The notes below the pieces were generated by a model. It was not told where the DNA came from. It made no database searches and saw only the letters and a program-made list of their open reading frames with translations. 64,000 bases of DNA, taken from the NCBI RefSeq assembly GCF_009360615.1, contig NZ_SPEY01000050.1, positions 50,352 to 114,351 on the forward strand, written 5' to 3'. Shown in pieces: positions 37,061 through 46,476 of this stretch; positions within the stretch are counted from its first letter, which is position 1, and each line of letters begins with the position of its first letter. A program made the translations under genes and the position numbers. Source of the stretch: Comamonas sp. Its GTDB lineage: Bacteria; Pseudomonadota; Gammaproteobacteria; Burkholderiales; Burkholderiaceae_C.

Positions 37061-38248
37061 TCAGCCCCGCGTGAGTCGCTGGTACAGGCCGCCCGGCAGG
37101 CGCGCGATCTGGCCATCGAGCTCCAGCTCCATCAGCTGCGCCTGCAAACGTGCGGCATCCCAGCCCGTGCGGTCGCTCAAGGATTCCAGCGACATCGGAT
37201 CGTGGCCCAGTGCCTGCAGCAGCGGATGTTCGGAGACGGATGCATGGTTTTTGAGAGCATCTTGCGATTTTTCAGCTTGCGTCAAGACGGGCTTCAGCCC
37301 CTGAAGCTCTTCGAGCACGTTGTCGGCGGTCTCCACCAGCGTGGCGCCCTGGCGTATCAGTGCATGGCAGCCCTTGGACTGCGGTGCGTGGATGGAGCCG
37401 GGCATGGCGAAGACTTCACGTCCCTGTTCGTTGGCCAGGCGGGCCGTGATCAGCGAGCCCGACTGCAGGGCGGCCTCTACCACCAGCGTGCCTTGCGACA
37501 GGCCCGAGATGATGCGGTTGCGCTGCGGAAAATGCTGGGGCAGGGGTCCCCTGCCCAGCGGGTATTCGCCGATGACCAGCCCGTGGAGCGCAATTTGCTG
37601 TGCGAGCCTGGCGTGGGCGCGCGGGTAGACCTGATCCAGTCCGGTGCCGACCACGGCAATCGTGCAGGGGGACGCGCCTGTGCGGGCTTGAAGCGCTCCC
37701 TCGTGGGCTGCTGCATCGATGCCGCGTGCCAGACCCGAGACAATGCACAGCCCGTGTTCGGCCAGTGCCTGCGCCATGCTGCGTGCATGGATGAGGCCCT
37801 GGGCCGATGGATTGCGGCTGCCCACCATGGCCAGGGTGGCGGGGTAGGGGATCCAGGGCTGTGCGGATGCCAGCAACGCCGCCGGGCCCTGGACAAACAG
37901 CAGCAGGGGCGGATCTTCGGTCTGCAGCAGACAGTCCGGATATTGGGGGTGGCCCAGGTGGATCACCGCGTGCAGGACCCCCGGCACGGGAGAGTCGAGC
38001 CAGCGACCCAGAGCGCTGCAATGTTTTTCCCAGTCGGGGGGGAACCTGGATCCGGCCTGGATCTGGGCCTGGGTGGCGCATTCGGCCCAGACGGGCCGCG
38101 GCAGTCTCCAGACCGCATCGGCGCTGCCGGCTCTTGCCAGCAGGCGGCGTGCCGTGGTGCGCCCCAGGCCGGGTGTCAGCAACAGGCGCAGCCAGGACAG
38201 GACCTCGGGGCCGGCATGGTGTGCGTCTTGGGTTGCGGCGGACACCAT
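37061..38248 (-). CDS. dprA: DNA-processing protein DprA
   Basis: The 395-residue protein loads RecA onto incoming single-stranded DNA in natural transformation. An N-terminal SAM-like region (LRLLLTPGLGRTTARRLLARAG) precedes the Rossmann domain, with VGSRNPSAQG, VSGLARGIDAAAHEGAL and SGSLITARLANEQGREVFAMPG. A C-terminal winged helix (DPMSLESLSDRTGWDAARLQAQLMELELDG) ends the protein. It sits 14 nt after the LysM gene. Together with the type IV pilin it hints at competence, though other com genes are outside the window. Confidence 0.96.
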   Translation of the reverse strand: MVSAATQDAHHAGPEVLSWLRLLLTPGLGRTTARRLLARAGSADAVWRLPRPVWAECATQAQIQAGSRFPPDWEKHCSALGRWLDSPVPGVLHAVIHLGHPQYPDCLLQTEDPPLLLFVQGPAALLASAQPWIPYPATLAMVGSRNPSAQGLIHARSMAQALAEHGLCIVSGLARGIDAAAHEGALQARTGASPCTIAVVGTGLDQVYPRAHARLAQQIALHGLVIGEYPLGRGPLPQHFPQRNRIISGLSQGTLVVEAALQSGSLITARLANEQGREVFAMPGSIHAPQSKGCHALIRQGATLVETADNVLEELQGLKPVLTQAEKSQDALKNHASVSEHPLLQALGHDPMSLESLSDRTGWDAARLQAQLMELELDGQIARLPGGLYQRLTRG

Positions 38249-38262
38249 GCTCTGGCTCTCTG

Positions 38263-39450
38263 TCAGGGGCGGGGCGACTGCAGGCCGTCGCCCACATTCA
38301 CGCCGCGCTGGGCCGTGGTGATGAGCGCGTAGGAAACCCGGTCAAACACCTTGAAGACCATGGCATAGCCGTTGGCCTCGTCGGGCAGCTTCACGCGGTC
38401 ACGGTCGGGGCTGGTCTTGTCCACGATGACATTGCCCTTGCTGACGAGCTCCAGCACAGTGCCGATGTCCATGCCGTCCCGGGTGCCCTTGTTGATGGCA
38501 ATGACCTGATTCTGGGCCGCGTTGTAGCCCACCGAATCGCCGTAGATGGAGACCACGGCGGCATCCACCGCATGGCGCGGGGCATGCGGCACATAGCTCA
38601 GGTATTGCTGCGGCGGGGAGGGCAGCAGACGGTCGCCGGCCCGAATTTCGTGCTTGGAGCGGATGATGTCCACCGTGCCGGGTGCCGTCTGTACGGGCTT
38701 GCCCGGCTCGGATTCCAGCAGGGTCTCGCCGCGTGCCACGGTGGCACTGCCCAGATACTTGGCTTCGTAGCCCAGGATTTCCCCGGTGACGGGGTCCTTG
38801 AGGGGTCTGGCATCGCGGAAGATGCGGTAGCTCGCGGGCTGGTCCCTGCCGATGGTGATCAACGCACCGCCGGAGTTGCGCACATAGGCGCGATCGCCGT
38901 TGGCCATGAGCACGCGCTTGTCCTGCGTGGCGATGATGCGCGGCGCCTGTGCCAGGGCCTGATCGTCCACGACCAGAGGCTCTGCCAGGAAAGGCTCGAT
39001 CAGGTGCGGCGGCAGCGTGGGCAAGGCCAGGTCGCTCAGGGAGGATTCACGGGTTTGCGGCGATACGCGCACCATGTCGGGATCGCCGTTGGGCGCCGTG
39101 GTCGACAGACGGGCATAGCCATTGCTGCGCACCAGATACAGCATCTGGCCGGGGTAGATCAGATGCGGGTTGGCGATGCTGGAGAGGTTCATGCCCCAGA
39201 GTTCGGGCCAGCGCCAGGGCTGGCGCAGATACAGGCCAGAAATGCCCCAGAGCGTGTCGCCGCGCCTGACGGTATATTGCGCGGGAGCATTGGGGGCCAG
39301 TTCGTTCTCGGGGATGCCCTGCTGAGCGACTTGCTGTGCGGTGGAGCGCTGGGTGGCGGTCACAGGGTAGCTCTGGGCGTGGACCGAAGTCAGGGCTGCA
39401 AGCAATGTGGCACCGATGCTCAAGGCGCGTGCAGTGGCAAATGCGGTCAT
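38263..39450 (-). CDS. LysM domain peptidoglycan-binding protein
   Basis: The 395-residue secreted protein has a signal peptide (MTAFATARALSIGATLLAALTSVHAQ). A LysM domain at about residues 53-105 follows, with YTVRRGDTLWGISGLYL and NPHLIYPGQMLYL. The rest is a beta-rich region without a recognised catalytic motif (it contains GEILGYEAKYLGSATVARGETL). The arrangement LysM-dprA divergent from def is conserved in Burkholderiales. AAGGAA precedes the ATG; a longer open frame upstream lacks a signal peptide. Confidence 0.93.
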   Translation of the reverse strand: MTAFATARALSIGATLLAALTSVHAQSYPVTATQRSTAQQVAQQGIPENELAPNAPAQYTVRRGDTLWGISGLYLRQPWRWPELWGMNLSSIANPHLIYPGQMLYLVRSNGYARLSTTAPNGDPDMVRVSPQTRESSLSDLALPTLPPHLIEPFLAEPLVVDDQALAQAPRIIATQDKRVLMANGDRAYVRNSGGALITIGRDQPASYRIFRDARPLKDPVTGEILGYEAKYLGSATVARGETLLESEPGKPVQTAPGTVDIIRSKHEIRAGDRLLPSPPQQYLSYVPHAPRHAVDAAVVSIYGDSVGYNAAQNQVIAINKGTRDGMDIGTVLELVSKGNVIVDKTSPDRDRVKLPDEANGYAMVFKVFDRVSYALITTAQRGVNVGDGLQSPRP

Positions 39451-39653
39451 GAAATTCCTTCTGGCGGGATTCGTTTGCTGCAGCGTCCCTCGCGTCGCCG
39501 CACTGTGGCCGATCTTGGCATAGCCAGCCAACAAGTCTTGCAAATGTGTCGAAATTCTCGATGCAAGGCCTCGATAGATCAATGTTTATTGAGGGCGTGA
39601 CAAGCGTTTGGCGTCAAATGTTGGGACAATAACGACAGATTTACCGACACACC

Positions 39654-40166
39654 ATGGCCATTCTTCCCATCCTCTGCTATCCCGATCCCCGTCTTCACAA
39701 GGTCGCCAAGCCCGTGGCGCAGGTGGATGAGCGCATCCAGACTCTGGTGAAAGACATGCTCGAGACCATGTACGACGCCCAGGGCATCGGCCTGGCGGCG
39801 ACACAGATCGATGTGCATGAGCGGGTCATCGTGATTGACGTGTCCGAGGAGCGCAACGAGCCCATGGCGCTGATCAATCCGGAGATCCTCTGGGCCAGTG
39901 AGGAAACGCAGCTGGGCGAAGAAGGCTGCCTGTCCGTGCCCGGCATCTACGACGGCGTGGAACGCTCCATTGCCGTCAAGGTCAAGGCCCTCGATGAACA
40001 CGGCAACAGCCGCGAGATCGACGCCGAAGGCATGCTGGCCATCTGCATCCAGCACGAGATGGATCACCTGCTGGGCAAGGTGTTTGTCGAGTACCTCTCG
40101 CCGCTGAAGCGCAACCGCATCAAGACCAAGCTGGTCAAGGCCCAGAAGCAGGCCCAGCGGGCCTGA
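39654..40166 (+). CDS. def: Peptide deformylase
   Basis: The 170-residue metalloenzyme removes the formyl group from nascent chains. All three motifs are intact: GIGLAATQ (44-51), EGCLSVP (90-96; Cys92 binds the metal) and [10 protein letters not shown] (His134, His138; catalytic Glu135). It is divergent from the LysM gene and followed by a lipoprotein gene and fmt, which adds the formyl group on the initiator tRNA. Confidence 0.98.
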   Translation: MAILPILCYPDPRLHKVAKPVAQVDERIQTLVKDMLETMYDAQGIGLAATQIDVHERVIVIDVSEERNEPMALINPEILWASEETQLGEEGCLSVPGIYDGVERSIAVKVKALDEHGNSREIDAEGMLAICIQHEMDHLLGKVFVEYLSPLKRNRIKTKLVKAQKQAQRA

Positions 40167-40177
40167 TCGGAGTTTCC

Positions 40178-40675
40178 ATGCCCCTGTCCCGCCTGCAAAC
40201 ACTGTTGACCGCAACGCTGCTGGCAGCGGGTCTGGCGGGTTGCATGGTGCCCCAGTGGCAAAAGCCGGGCATGCCTCAGGCCGACGTGGAGAAAGGCATG
40301 GGCAAGCCCACGCTGGTCGTGGACTTGCCCGACGGCGGACAGCGTCTCGTCTACAGCCAGCAGCCGGCTGGCCGGCAGGTCTATCACATGGATTTCGATG
40401 CCCAGCGCAAGCTGGTGCGTGTGGAGCAGGTGCTGGATACGGCACACTTTTTTGCGCTGCGCAATGGCGTGGATACCCGCGACGACGTCTACCGCGTCTT
40501 CGGCCCGCCAGCCATCGTGGAGAAGGTCTACAGCTTCAAGGGTGACATCTGGACCTATCGTTTTCTGGACAATACCTTTGCCCGTCGTGCCCATGTGCAC
40601 ATAGATCCGCAAGGTGTGGTGCAGAAGGTCATGTTCACCGATGAGAGCATGTACCTGCGAGAGCCGCACCGTTGA
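40178..40675 (+). CDS. BamE/SmpA-like outer-membrane lipoprotein
   Basis: The 165-residue protein has a lipoprotein signal (LLTATLLAAGLAGCMVP, Cys22). Its domain has the beta-alpha layout of BamE-type folds, with MPQADVEKGMGKPTLVVDLPDGGQRLVYSQ and a second VYRVFGPPAIVEKVYSFKGDIWTYRF repeat. It lies 11 nt after def and may be cotranscribed. True bamE normally sits near fur, so this is a related paralogue of unknown role. A terminator follows. Confidence 0.8.
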   Translation: MPLSRLQTLLTATLLAAGLAGCMVPQWQKPGMPQADVEKGMGKPTLVVDLPDGGQRLVYSQQPAGRQVYHMDFDAQRKLVRVEQVLDTAHFFALRNGVDTRDDVYRVFGPPAIVEKVYSFKGDIWTYRFLDNTFARRAHVHIDPQGVVQKVMFTDESMYLREPHR

Positions 40676-40681
40676 GCGCCT

Positions 40682-40704
40682 GGCAGCCGACGGCTGCCTT
40701 TTTA
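40682..40704 (+). terminator. Rho-independent terminator between the lipoprotein gene and fmt
   Basis: GGCAGCC / GGCTGCC (40682-40688, 40692-40698) with loop GAC and TTTTTAATT. It ends about 14 nt before the fmt ATG, so fmt needs read-through or a promoter within the upstream gene. Confidence 0.85.
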
Positions 40705-40717
40705 ATTGGTGAGTCCC

Positions 40718-41683
40718 ATGAAAGTCATTTTTGCCGGCACGCCCGAATTTGCGCGCGTGGCCCTGGAGAGTCTGCTGGCCGCAGGTTTTGAAGTTCCGCT
40801 GGTGCTGACCCAGCCGGACCGCCCCGCCGGGCGCGGCATGAAGCTGCAAGCCTCTCCCGTCAAACAGTGTGCGCTCGAACATGGCATTGCCGTGGCCCAG
40901 CCGCTGAGCCTGCGTCTGGACGGCAAATATCCCGAAGACGCTGCAGCAGCCAAGGCTGCGATTGATGCAGCTCAAGCCGATGTGATGGTGGTGGCGGCCT
41001 ACGGCCTGATCCTGCCGCAATGGGTACTCGATACGCCGCGCCTGGGTTGCCTGAACATCCATGCCAGCCTGCTGCCACGCTGGCGCGGTGCAGCGCCCAT
41101 CCATCGCGCCATCGAGGCCGGTGACGCCGAGACCGGCGTCACCATCATGCAGATGGATGCCGGTCTGGACACTGGCGATATGTGCGTGATCGAACGCCTG
41201 CCGATTGCCGCTGAGGACACCACGGCCAGCCTGCACGACAAGCTGGCCGCGCTGGGAGGCCGCCTGATCGTGGAAGCGCTGGAAATGGCGGCCTGCGGAA
41301 GCCTGCCGCGCACGCCCCAGCCCGCCGCCGGCGTGACCTATGCCCACAAGATCGAGAAGGCGGAGAGCCTGATCGACTGGCGCGAAAGCGCCGATGTCAT
41401 TGCGCGGCGCCTGCGTGCCTTCAACCCCTTCCCGGGCGGCGCCACCAGCCTGGGCGGCGAAGCCATCAAGGTCTGGGAGGCCTGGTCCGAGGCAGGCTCC
41501 GGTGCGCCCGGCATGGTGTTGTCGGCCGATGCTCAGGGGGTGCGCGTGGCCTGCGGCAGCGGCGTGCTCAACATGACGCTGTTGCAGCGCGCGGGCGGCA
41601 AGCGCCTGGCCGCCGGCGATTTTCTGCGCGGCTTCGAGCTGCCGGCAGGGGCGCAGCTGGGAGAGGGCGCAGGCGAGGTATGA
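40718..41683 (+). CDS. fmt: Methionyl-tRNA formyltransferase
   Basis: The 321-residue enzyme formylates Met-tRNA(fMet) using 10-formyltetrahydrofolate. The N-terminal domain shows [16 protein letters not shown] and the active-site segment [21 protein letters not shown] (Asn, His), with the catalytic Asp in MDAGLDTGD. The C-terminal OB domain (residues 210-310) contacts tRNA. The end overlaps azlC by 4 nt. ATG 40718 follows GGTGAG and matches the family start. Confidence 0.97.
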   Translation: MKVIFAGTPEFARVALESLLAAGFEVPLVLTQPDRPAGRGMKLQASPVKQCALEHGIAVAQPLSLRLDGKYPEDAAAAKAAIDAAQADVMVVAAYGLILPQWVLDTPRLGCLNIHASLLPRWRGAAPIHRAIEAGDAETGVTIMQMDAGLDTGDMCVIERLPIAAEDTTASLHDKLAALGGRLIVEALEMAACGSLPRTPQPAAGVTYAHKIEKAESLIDWRESADVIARRLRAFNPFPGGATSLGGEAIKVWEAWSEAGSGAPGMVLSADAQGVRVACGSGVLNMTLLQRAGGKRLAAGDFLRGFELPAGAQLGEGAGEV

Positions 41684-42450
41684 CGCAGATGGCGGTCACG
41701 CTGGGTCAGCGTGCGAAATCGATAGTCAGGGATCCGTTTTTCTGGGCCGGCTCCAAAGAGATGGGGGGCACGGCCCTGGGCATTGCCGCCTGGGGGCTGG
41801 TGACCGGCGTGGCCATGGTCAAGAGCGGCCTTTCCGTGCCTCTGGCGCTGTTCATGGGTTTGAGCGTCTATGCGGGCAGCGCCCAGCTGGCCGTGCTGCC
41901 GCTGATGGCCGTGGGGGCGCCGCTGTGGGTGGTCTGGTTCACCGCCATCTGCGTGAACCTGCGTTTCGTGATCCTGTCCAGCATGTGGCGCAGCTACTTC
42001 GCCCATCTGAGCCTGCGTCATCGCCTGGCCGTCGCCTATTTCAGCGGCGATGTGATTTTCGTGAACTTCATGCGCCGCTACCCGGAGGCCAGACCGCAGC
42101 CCGAGCAGGTCCCCTATTTCTGGGGCGCGGCCCTGACCAACTGGCTGGCCTGGCAGATTCCGTCCACGCTGGGTATTTTTCTGGCCGACCAGATTCCTCT
42201 GTCCTGGGGTCTGGGCTTTGCGGGTGTGCTGGCGCTTGCGGGCGTGCTGCTGTCCATGCTCAAGGACCGGGCAACCTGGGTGGCCTCCATCGTGGCCTGC
42301 ACGGCTGCGGTGGCGGCCTTTGCGCTGCCGCTCAAGCTCAATATCCTGGTGGCGATCGCCGCGGCCGTGGCCGCGGGCCTGATGACCGAGCAACTGCAAA
42401 AGCAGGCCGGACAGCGGCCGGGTGCCGCGCAGGAGGAGGAACGGTCATGA
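41680..42450 (+). CDS. azlC: AzlC family branched-chain amino acid exporter, large subunit
   Basis: The 256-residue membrane protein has about seven helices and the AzlC signature ([38 protein letters not shown], conserved Gly-Ser-Ala-Gln). With AzlD it exports branched-chain amino acids or analogues, as in B. subtilis azaleucine resistance. The neighbouring gene encodes AzlD, joined by an ATGA overlap. Substrate in this organism is inferred. Confidence 0.92.
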   Translation: MTQMAVTLGQRAKSIVRDPFFWAGSKEMGGTALGIAAWGLVTGVAMVKSGLSVPLALFMGLSVYAGSAQLAVLPLMAVGAPLWVVWFTAICVNLRFVILSSMWRSYFAHLSLRHRLAVAYFSGDVIFVNFMRRYPEARPQPEQVPYFWGAALTNWLAWQIPSTLGIFLADQIPLSWGLGFAGVLALAGVLLSMLKDRATWVASIVACTAAVAAFALPLKLNILVAIAAAVAAGLMTEQLQKQAGQRPGAAQEEERS

Positions 42451-42779
42451 CGGGCAGCTTCTGGGTCATCGTCGCCTGCATCGGCCTGGCACTCATCACG
42501 CTGGTCACGCGTGCCTTCTTCATGATTCCGGAGCGTGAGCTGCCGCTGCCCAACTGGCTCAAGCGCGGGCTCAAATACGCGCCGCTGGCGGCCTTGGCCG
42601 CCGTGATCGCTCCCGAGATCGTGATGAGCAACGGCCAGCTGATCGGCAGCCTGGCCGATGCGCGACTGCCCGCCCTGGCCGCTTCTGTGGTGTATTTTTT
42701 TTACCAGCGCAGCATTCTCGGAACCATCGCACTGGGCATGGCGATTTACCTGCCGCTGCATATCGGCCTGGGCTGGTAG
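42447..42779 (+). CDS. azlD: AzlD family branched-chain amino acid exporter, small subunit
   Basis: The 110-residue protein has four hydrophobic segments and the family start FWVIVACIGLALITLVTRAFFMI, with the conserved Thr-Arg in the first helix. Its ATG overlaps the azlC stop (ATGA at 42447-42450), with AGGAGGAGGA 7-16 nt upstream as a very strong ribosome binding site. Both subunits are needed for transport in this family. A clear terminator follows. Confidence 0.92.
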   Translation: MTGSFWVIVACIGLALITLVTRAFFMIPERELPLPNWLKRGLKYAPLAALAAVIAPEIVMSNGQLIGSLADARLPALAASVVYFFYQRSILGTIALGMAIYLPLHIGLGW

Positions 42780-42791
42780 CCTCAAGACCAG

Positions 42792-42821
42792 AAAAAACAG
42801 GAGCTGAGTGCTCCTGTTTTC
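42792..42821 (+). terminator. Rho-independent terminator after azlD
   Basis: AAAACAGGAGC / GCTCCTGTTTT (42794-42804, 42810-42820) with loop TGAGT; the T run is part of the stem. Confidence 0.88.
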
Positions 42822-42973
42822 ATATGGGTTGCTGGAAAAAGGGCTTGAAACCAAGTTACAGAGCGCGCAAGATGCTCCTGTTTTTGAGTCGAGTAAGCAT
42901 GTAAAAGCGATGCCTGAAAGAGTTGATCGCCCTAGAATGCTGGCAGATTTTTTGTTTTCCAACCTTTGTATGG

Positions 42974-42996
42974 GCGACTTTCGGAGTCGCTTTTTT
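42974..42996 (+). promoter_or_regulatory. Terminator-like hairpin directly before pgk
   Basis: GCGACT / AGTCGC (42974-42979, 42985-42990) is followed by TTTTTT and then only 5 nt before the pgk ATG. The loop and 3' arm contain CGGAG, the only Shine-Dalgarno-like sequence. It may be an attenuator or a translation-control hairpin; a similar but weaker element precedes yajC. Confidence 0.6.
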
Positions 42997-43001
42997 GCTG
43001 C

Positions 43002-44195
43002 ATGAACATCATCCGCTTCTCCGATCTGTGCGCCCAGGGCAAGGCCCGGGGTCAACGTGTTTTCATCCGTGCCGACCTGAACGTGCCCCTGAACGACTCC
43101 GGTGAGATCACCGAAGACACGCGTGTGCGTGCGTCCGTGCCGGCCATCGAGATGGCGCTGAAAGCCGGTGCGGCCGTGATGGTCACCAGCCACCTGGGAC
43201 GTCCCACCGAAGGTGAATTCCAGCCCCAGGACTCGCTGGCCCCCGTAGCCAGGCGTCTGTCCGAATTGCTGGGCCGCGATGTGCCCCTGGTGGCCAACTG
43301 GGTGGACGGTGTGCAGATCGCTCACGGCCAGGTCGTGCTGCTGGAGAACTGCCGTGTCAACGTGGGCGAAAAGAAGAACAAGCCCGAGCTGGCCCAGAAG
43401 CTGGCCAAGCTCTGCGACATCTTTGTGAACGACGCCTTTGGCACCGCCCACCGCGCCGAAGGCACGACCTACGGCATCGCCGAATACGCCCCCATCGCCT
43501 GTGCCGGACCTCTGCTGTCGGCCGAGATCGACGCGCTGAACAAGGCCCTGGCCGCGCCTGCACGCCCTCTGGCCGCCATTGTGGCCGGCTCCAAGGTCTC
43601 CACCAAGCTGACCATCCTCAAGAGCCTGGCCGACAAGGTGGACCAGCTCATCGTGGGCGGCGGCATTGCCAACACTTTCATGCTGGCTGCCGGCCTGAAG
43701 ATCGGCAAGTCCCTGGCCGAGCCCGATCTGGTGGCCGATGCCAAGGCCGTGATCGACGCCATGGCTGCCCGTGGTGCGAATGTACCCGTGCCTTCCGACG
43801 TGGTGACCGCCAAGACCTTTGCAGCCGACGCCGTGGCCACCGTCAAGAAAGCCTCCGAGGTCGCGGATGACGACATGATTCTGGACATCGGCCCGGAAAC
43901 CGCAGCCCTGCTGGCCGAGCAGCTCAAGAAGGCCGGCACCATCGTCTGGAACGGCCCCGTGGGCGTCTTCGAGTTCGACCAGTTCGCCCATGGCACCCAG
44001 GTCATCGCCCAGGCGATTGCCGAGTCTCCCGCGTTCAGCATTGCCGGCGGTGGCGACACCCTGGCCGCCATTGCCAAGTACGGCATTGAAAAGGACGTGG
44101 GCTACATCTCCACCGGCGGCGGAGCCTTCCTGGAAGTGCTGGAAGGCAAGAAGCTGCCCGCCTTCGAAATCCTGGAAAAGCGCGCCCGCGGCTGA
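43002..44195 (+). CDS. pgk: Phosphoglycerate kinase
   Basis: The 397-residue glycolytic enzyme transfers phosphate from 1,3-bisphosphoglycerate to ADP. The N-domain has [12 protein letters not shown] and the substrate loop [11 protein letters not shown]. The C-domain has the nucleotide segment [17 protein letters not shown] and the GGGDTLAAI loop. Length is normal. The start [10 protein letters not shown] follows a terminator-like hairpin. It is not linked to gap or pyk here. A perfect terminator ends it. Confidence 0.98.
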   Translation: MNIIRFSDLCAQGKARGQRVFIRADLNVPLNDSGEITEDTRVRASVPAIEMALKAGAAVMVTSHLGRPTEGEFQPQDSLAPVARRLSELLGRDVPLVANWVDGVQIAHGQVVLLENCRVNVGEKKNKPELAQKLAKLCDIFVNDAFGTAHRAEGTTYGIAEYAPIACAGPLLSAEIDALNKALAAPARPLAAIVAGSKVSTKLTILKSLADKVDQLIVGGGIANTFMLAAGLKIGKSLAEPDLVADAKAVIDAMAARGANVPVPSDVVTAKTFAADAVATVKKASEVADDDMILDIGPETAALLAEQLKKAGTIVWNGPVGVFEFDQFAHGTQVIAQAIAESPAFSIAGGGDTLAAIAKYGIEKDVGYISTGGGAFLEVLEGKKLPAFEILEKRARG

Positions 44196-44246
44196 TGGGA
44201 TTGAAGTACGGCTCTCACCTACATAGGAAGGGCAGTATCAGCTACC

Positions 44247-44277
44247 AAAAAAGGATCGACCAGTCGATCCTTTTTTG
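44247..44277 (+). terminator. Rho-independent terminator after pgk
   Basis: AAAAAAGGATCGAC / GTCGATCCTTTTTT (44247-44260, 44263-44276), a perfect palindromic stem with T run. Confidence 0.92.
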
Positions 44278-44489
44278 TTGGGGCAGATCCGGATACGGAT
44301 CTCTGGAGTGTGCAAAAGTAACTCAGCTGCGCAAGTGATTGGCGGGACTGTAGTAGTCGCTTAGCATTCAGCCTGCGTTGATGATGAACCATGGCGCACT
44401 ATGCATTTCTTTTGCCCTGAGCGGCCGGGATGCGAATCCGGAGTGGATCACCCGGATGGCATGCGGCGTTCCCGTACTACTCACTGCTT

Positions 44490-44969
44490 ATGTTCGCTTC
44501 CACCCCTCAGGACTTGTCGGCGCTGATTCTGGCGATGACAACCTCGGTCGCCACCGATACTGCCCAAAACGTGCTCAGTGCCGCGCAATGGGAATTGCTG
44601 GTGCCGTATCTGCAGCCGATCAACCTGGCGGCCAGCGAGGTGCTGTTTGCGGAAGGGGCGCTGGACCGCAATCTGTACATGGTGGAATACGGTTCGCTGA
44701 GCGTGCATTACCAGGATTCGAAGGAGAGGATCCGCCTGGCGCTGGTCGGCCCTGGCGCAATCGTGGGAGAAGGTGCCTTCTTCGCCCATCGGCCCCGCAA
44801 GGCCACGGTTCAGGCCGCAGCGCCCAGCCGTCTGTGGTGTCTGACAGCGCTGCGTTATTCCGAGATGGCCAATCGCCAGCCTGCGCTGGCGCTGGCGCTG
44901 CTGACCATGGCGGGCCAGGTGCTGGCCCGCCGCGCGGGGGACAGTCGCCGCCGGGTGGCCAGCACCTGA
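44490..44969 (+). CDS. Cyclic nucleotide-binding domain protein
   Basis: The roughly 159-residue protein carries one CRP-like effector domain (about residues 35-140): YLQPINLAASEVLFAEGALDRNLYMVEYGSLSV and GPGAIVGEGAFFAHRPRKATVQA, which matches the phosphate-binding cassette in outline. No helix-turn-helix follows; the chain ends in a basic RRAGDSRRRVAST tail. It is therefore probably not a DNA-binding regulator by itself. The start is uncertain: ATG 44490 is used, but upstream codons in frame exist from 44430. Nothing near indicates a partner. Confidence 0.75.
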   Translation: MFASTPQDLSALILAMTTSVATDTAQNVLSAAQWELLVPYLQPINLAASEVLFAEGALDRNLYMVEYGSLSVHYQDSKERIRLALVGPGAIVGEGAFFAHRPRKATVQAAAPSRLWCLTALRYSEMANRQPALALALLTMAGQVLARRAGDSRRRVAST

Positions 44970-45111
44970 GTGAAGATTTTTTGTGCTCCGGACGGGTTGG
45001 GCGCTTGATCCACGTCGGACAAAGGCTAATATTTCAGCCCGTGTCACGAGCTGCTTCAGACCTGGGGGCAGAATGTGTCCTATTGTAAATATTGCCTGAT
45101 CGAGTCTGCTC

Positions 45112-45786
45112 ATGTCCCTGTTTCGATGGTTTTCTCGCGCGCCTCGCCACGACCATGGCACGCAAGCATCGCGCCACGAGGATGATCCGGGGGCGCGTCA
45201 GTCGCAGCGCCGGGAGCGCTCTGCCAGACGCGAGCAGCTGTACGTCATCGTGCGCGAAGCCATGGTCCGGGTCGGGATTCTCTCTGCCGGCTACAAATTC
45301 AAGGTGCTGTCGCTGGACAACGTCGGCCAGCGCTTTGTCGTGATGGTGGATCTGGCGCCTGCCTATGCGGCAGATGCTTCGCAGCAAAGACGTATCGAGG
45401 CCTTGATTGCAGAATTGGCCAGAACCCGCATGGATGCCGGGGTTCACGCCGTTTACTGGCGTGTGAACGGGCAGCTGCAAACCGCCGCGACACCTGATTT
45501 TGCGCAGACCCAGTTTGACGGCCTTGTCCCTCCGATGAATGCGCAGCGCCAGGCGCCGCTGGCCGCTGCTGCGCCTGCAGGTCGCGCTTTCGAGCCCATT
45601 GACGCGCAGGAGATGGACGCTTTCAAGCAGGCCGTGGCCATGGCCTCCGCATCCCCTGCTGGGAGCGCTCGACCCTCCCGCCAGGCGCCCTTGCTGGGAC
45701 CCGGCTCCGGCCATGAGGAAGGTGGCGAATTTGCCGTGTCCGGCCTGGGCTCCCTGGGTGCGACGCAGTACGGGGAGCTGCGCTGA
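45112..45786 (+). CDS. Hypothetical protein of Comamonadaceae type
   Basis: The 224-residue protein begins with a very basic, charged segment (residues 1-45, rich in Arg and His). A compact alpha/beta part of about 85 residues follows (REQLYVIVREAMVRVGILSAGYKFKVLSLD..., RFVVMVDLA). The last 80 residues are Ala/Pro/Gly-rich and probably disordered. No signal peptide or membrane helix is present. I do not recognise a family. It is convergent with apt. Confidence 0.75.
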   Translation: MSLFRWFSRAPRHDHGTQASRHEDDPGARQSQRRERSARREQLYVIVREAMVRVGILSAGYKFKVLSLDNVGQRFVVMVDLAPAYAADASQQRRIEALIAELARTRMDAGVHAVYWRVNGQLQTAATPDFAQTQFDGLVPPMNAQRQAPLAAAAPAGRAFEPIDAQEMDAFKQAVAMASASPAGSARPSRQAPLLGPGSGHEEGGEFAVSGLGSLGATQYGELR

Positions 45787-45807
45787 GCGGCGCTGCGAAG
45801 CGCGGCT

Positions 45808-46365
45808 TCAGTGTCCGGCAAAGTCCACCAGAGTAAACAGCGGCAGGCCGCTGTCCCTGAGATGCCTGGAGCCACCCAGTTCCGGCAGGTCGACGATCGC
45901 TGCTCCCTCCACCACGGTCGCTCCCAGCTTTTCCAGTAGTTTCTTGCCGGCCATCATGGTGCCGCCGGTGGCAATCAGATCGTCAATCAGCAGCACCCGG
46001 TCCCCCGGTTTGACGGCGTCGGTATGCAGCTCCACGGTGGCGCTGCCGTATTCGAGCTCATAGGTTTCTTCGACCGTGGTGAAGGGCAGCTTGCCCTTTT
46101 TGCGGATGGGCACAAAGCCGACATTGAGCTCGTGTGCGATCACGGCACCCAGAATGAATCCGCGGGCATCCAGGCCAGCGACCACGTCGGGACGAAGCTT
46201 GGGATCCATGTAACGGTGCACAAAGGCATCGGTCATGACGCGAAAGACCTTGGGATCCTGCAGCAGGGGCGTGATGTCGCGGAACTGCACGCCCGGTGCC
46301 GGCCAGTCGGGCACGGTGCGGATGTGGTCGCGCAGATAGTCGTTGACGCTGGTGGACGATTGCAT
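45808..46365 (-). CDS. apt: Adenine phosphoribosyltransferase
   Basis: The 185-residue salvage enzyme makes AMP from adenine and PRPP. The PRPP loop [16 protein letters not shown] is intact, as are the N-terminal [16 protein letters not shown] and [14 protein letters not shown]. Length is normal. It is divergent from kpsF with 111 nt between starts. Confidence 0.97.
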   Translation of the reverse strand: MQSSTSVNDYLRDHIRTVPDWPAPGVQFRDITPLLQDPKVFRVMTDAFVHRYMDPKLRPDVVAGLDARGFILGAVIAHELNVGFVPIRKKGKLPFTTVEETYELEYGSATVELHTDAVKPGDRVLLIDDLIATGGTMMAGKKLLEKLGATVVEGAAIVDLPELGGSRHLRDSGLPLFTLVDFAGH

Positions 46366-46476
46366 GGGCAGCCTGAGTTCTTTGAATGTCCGCCAGTTTA
46401 GGGGCTCGGACCCTCAATGCGGGTAAAAGGGATGTTGCGCGTCGCTCTGCAGGCAGGGGCTGGCTAAAATCCGGGC

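Noticed and set aside
44378..45088. 236-codon frame overlapping the cNMP-binding gene
   Set aside because: The alternative frame at 44490 shows the clear cyclic-nucleotide domain; this one is Gly/Ser-rich without motifs.
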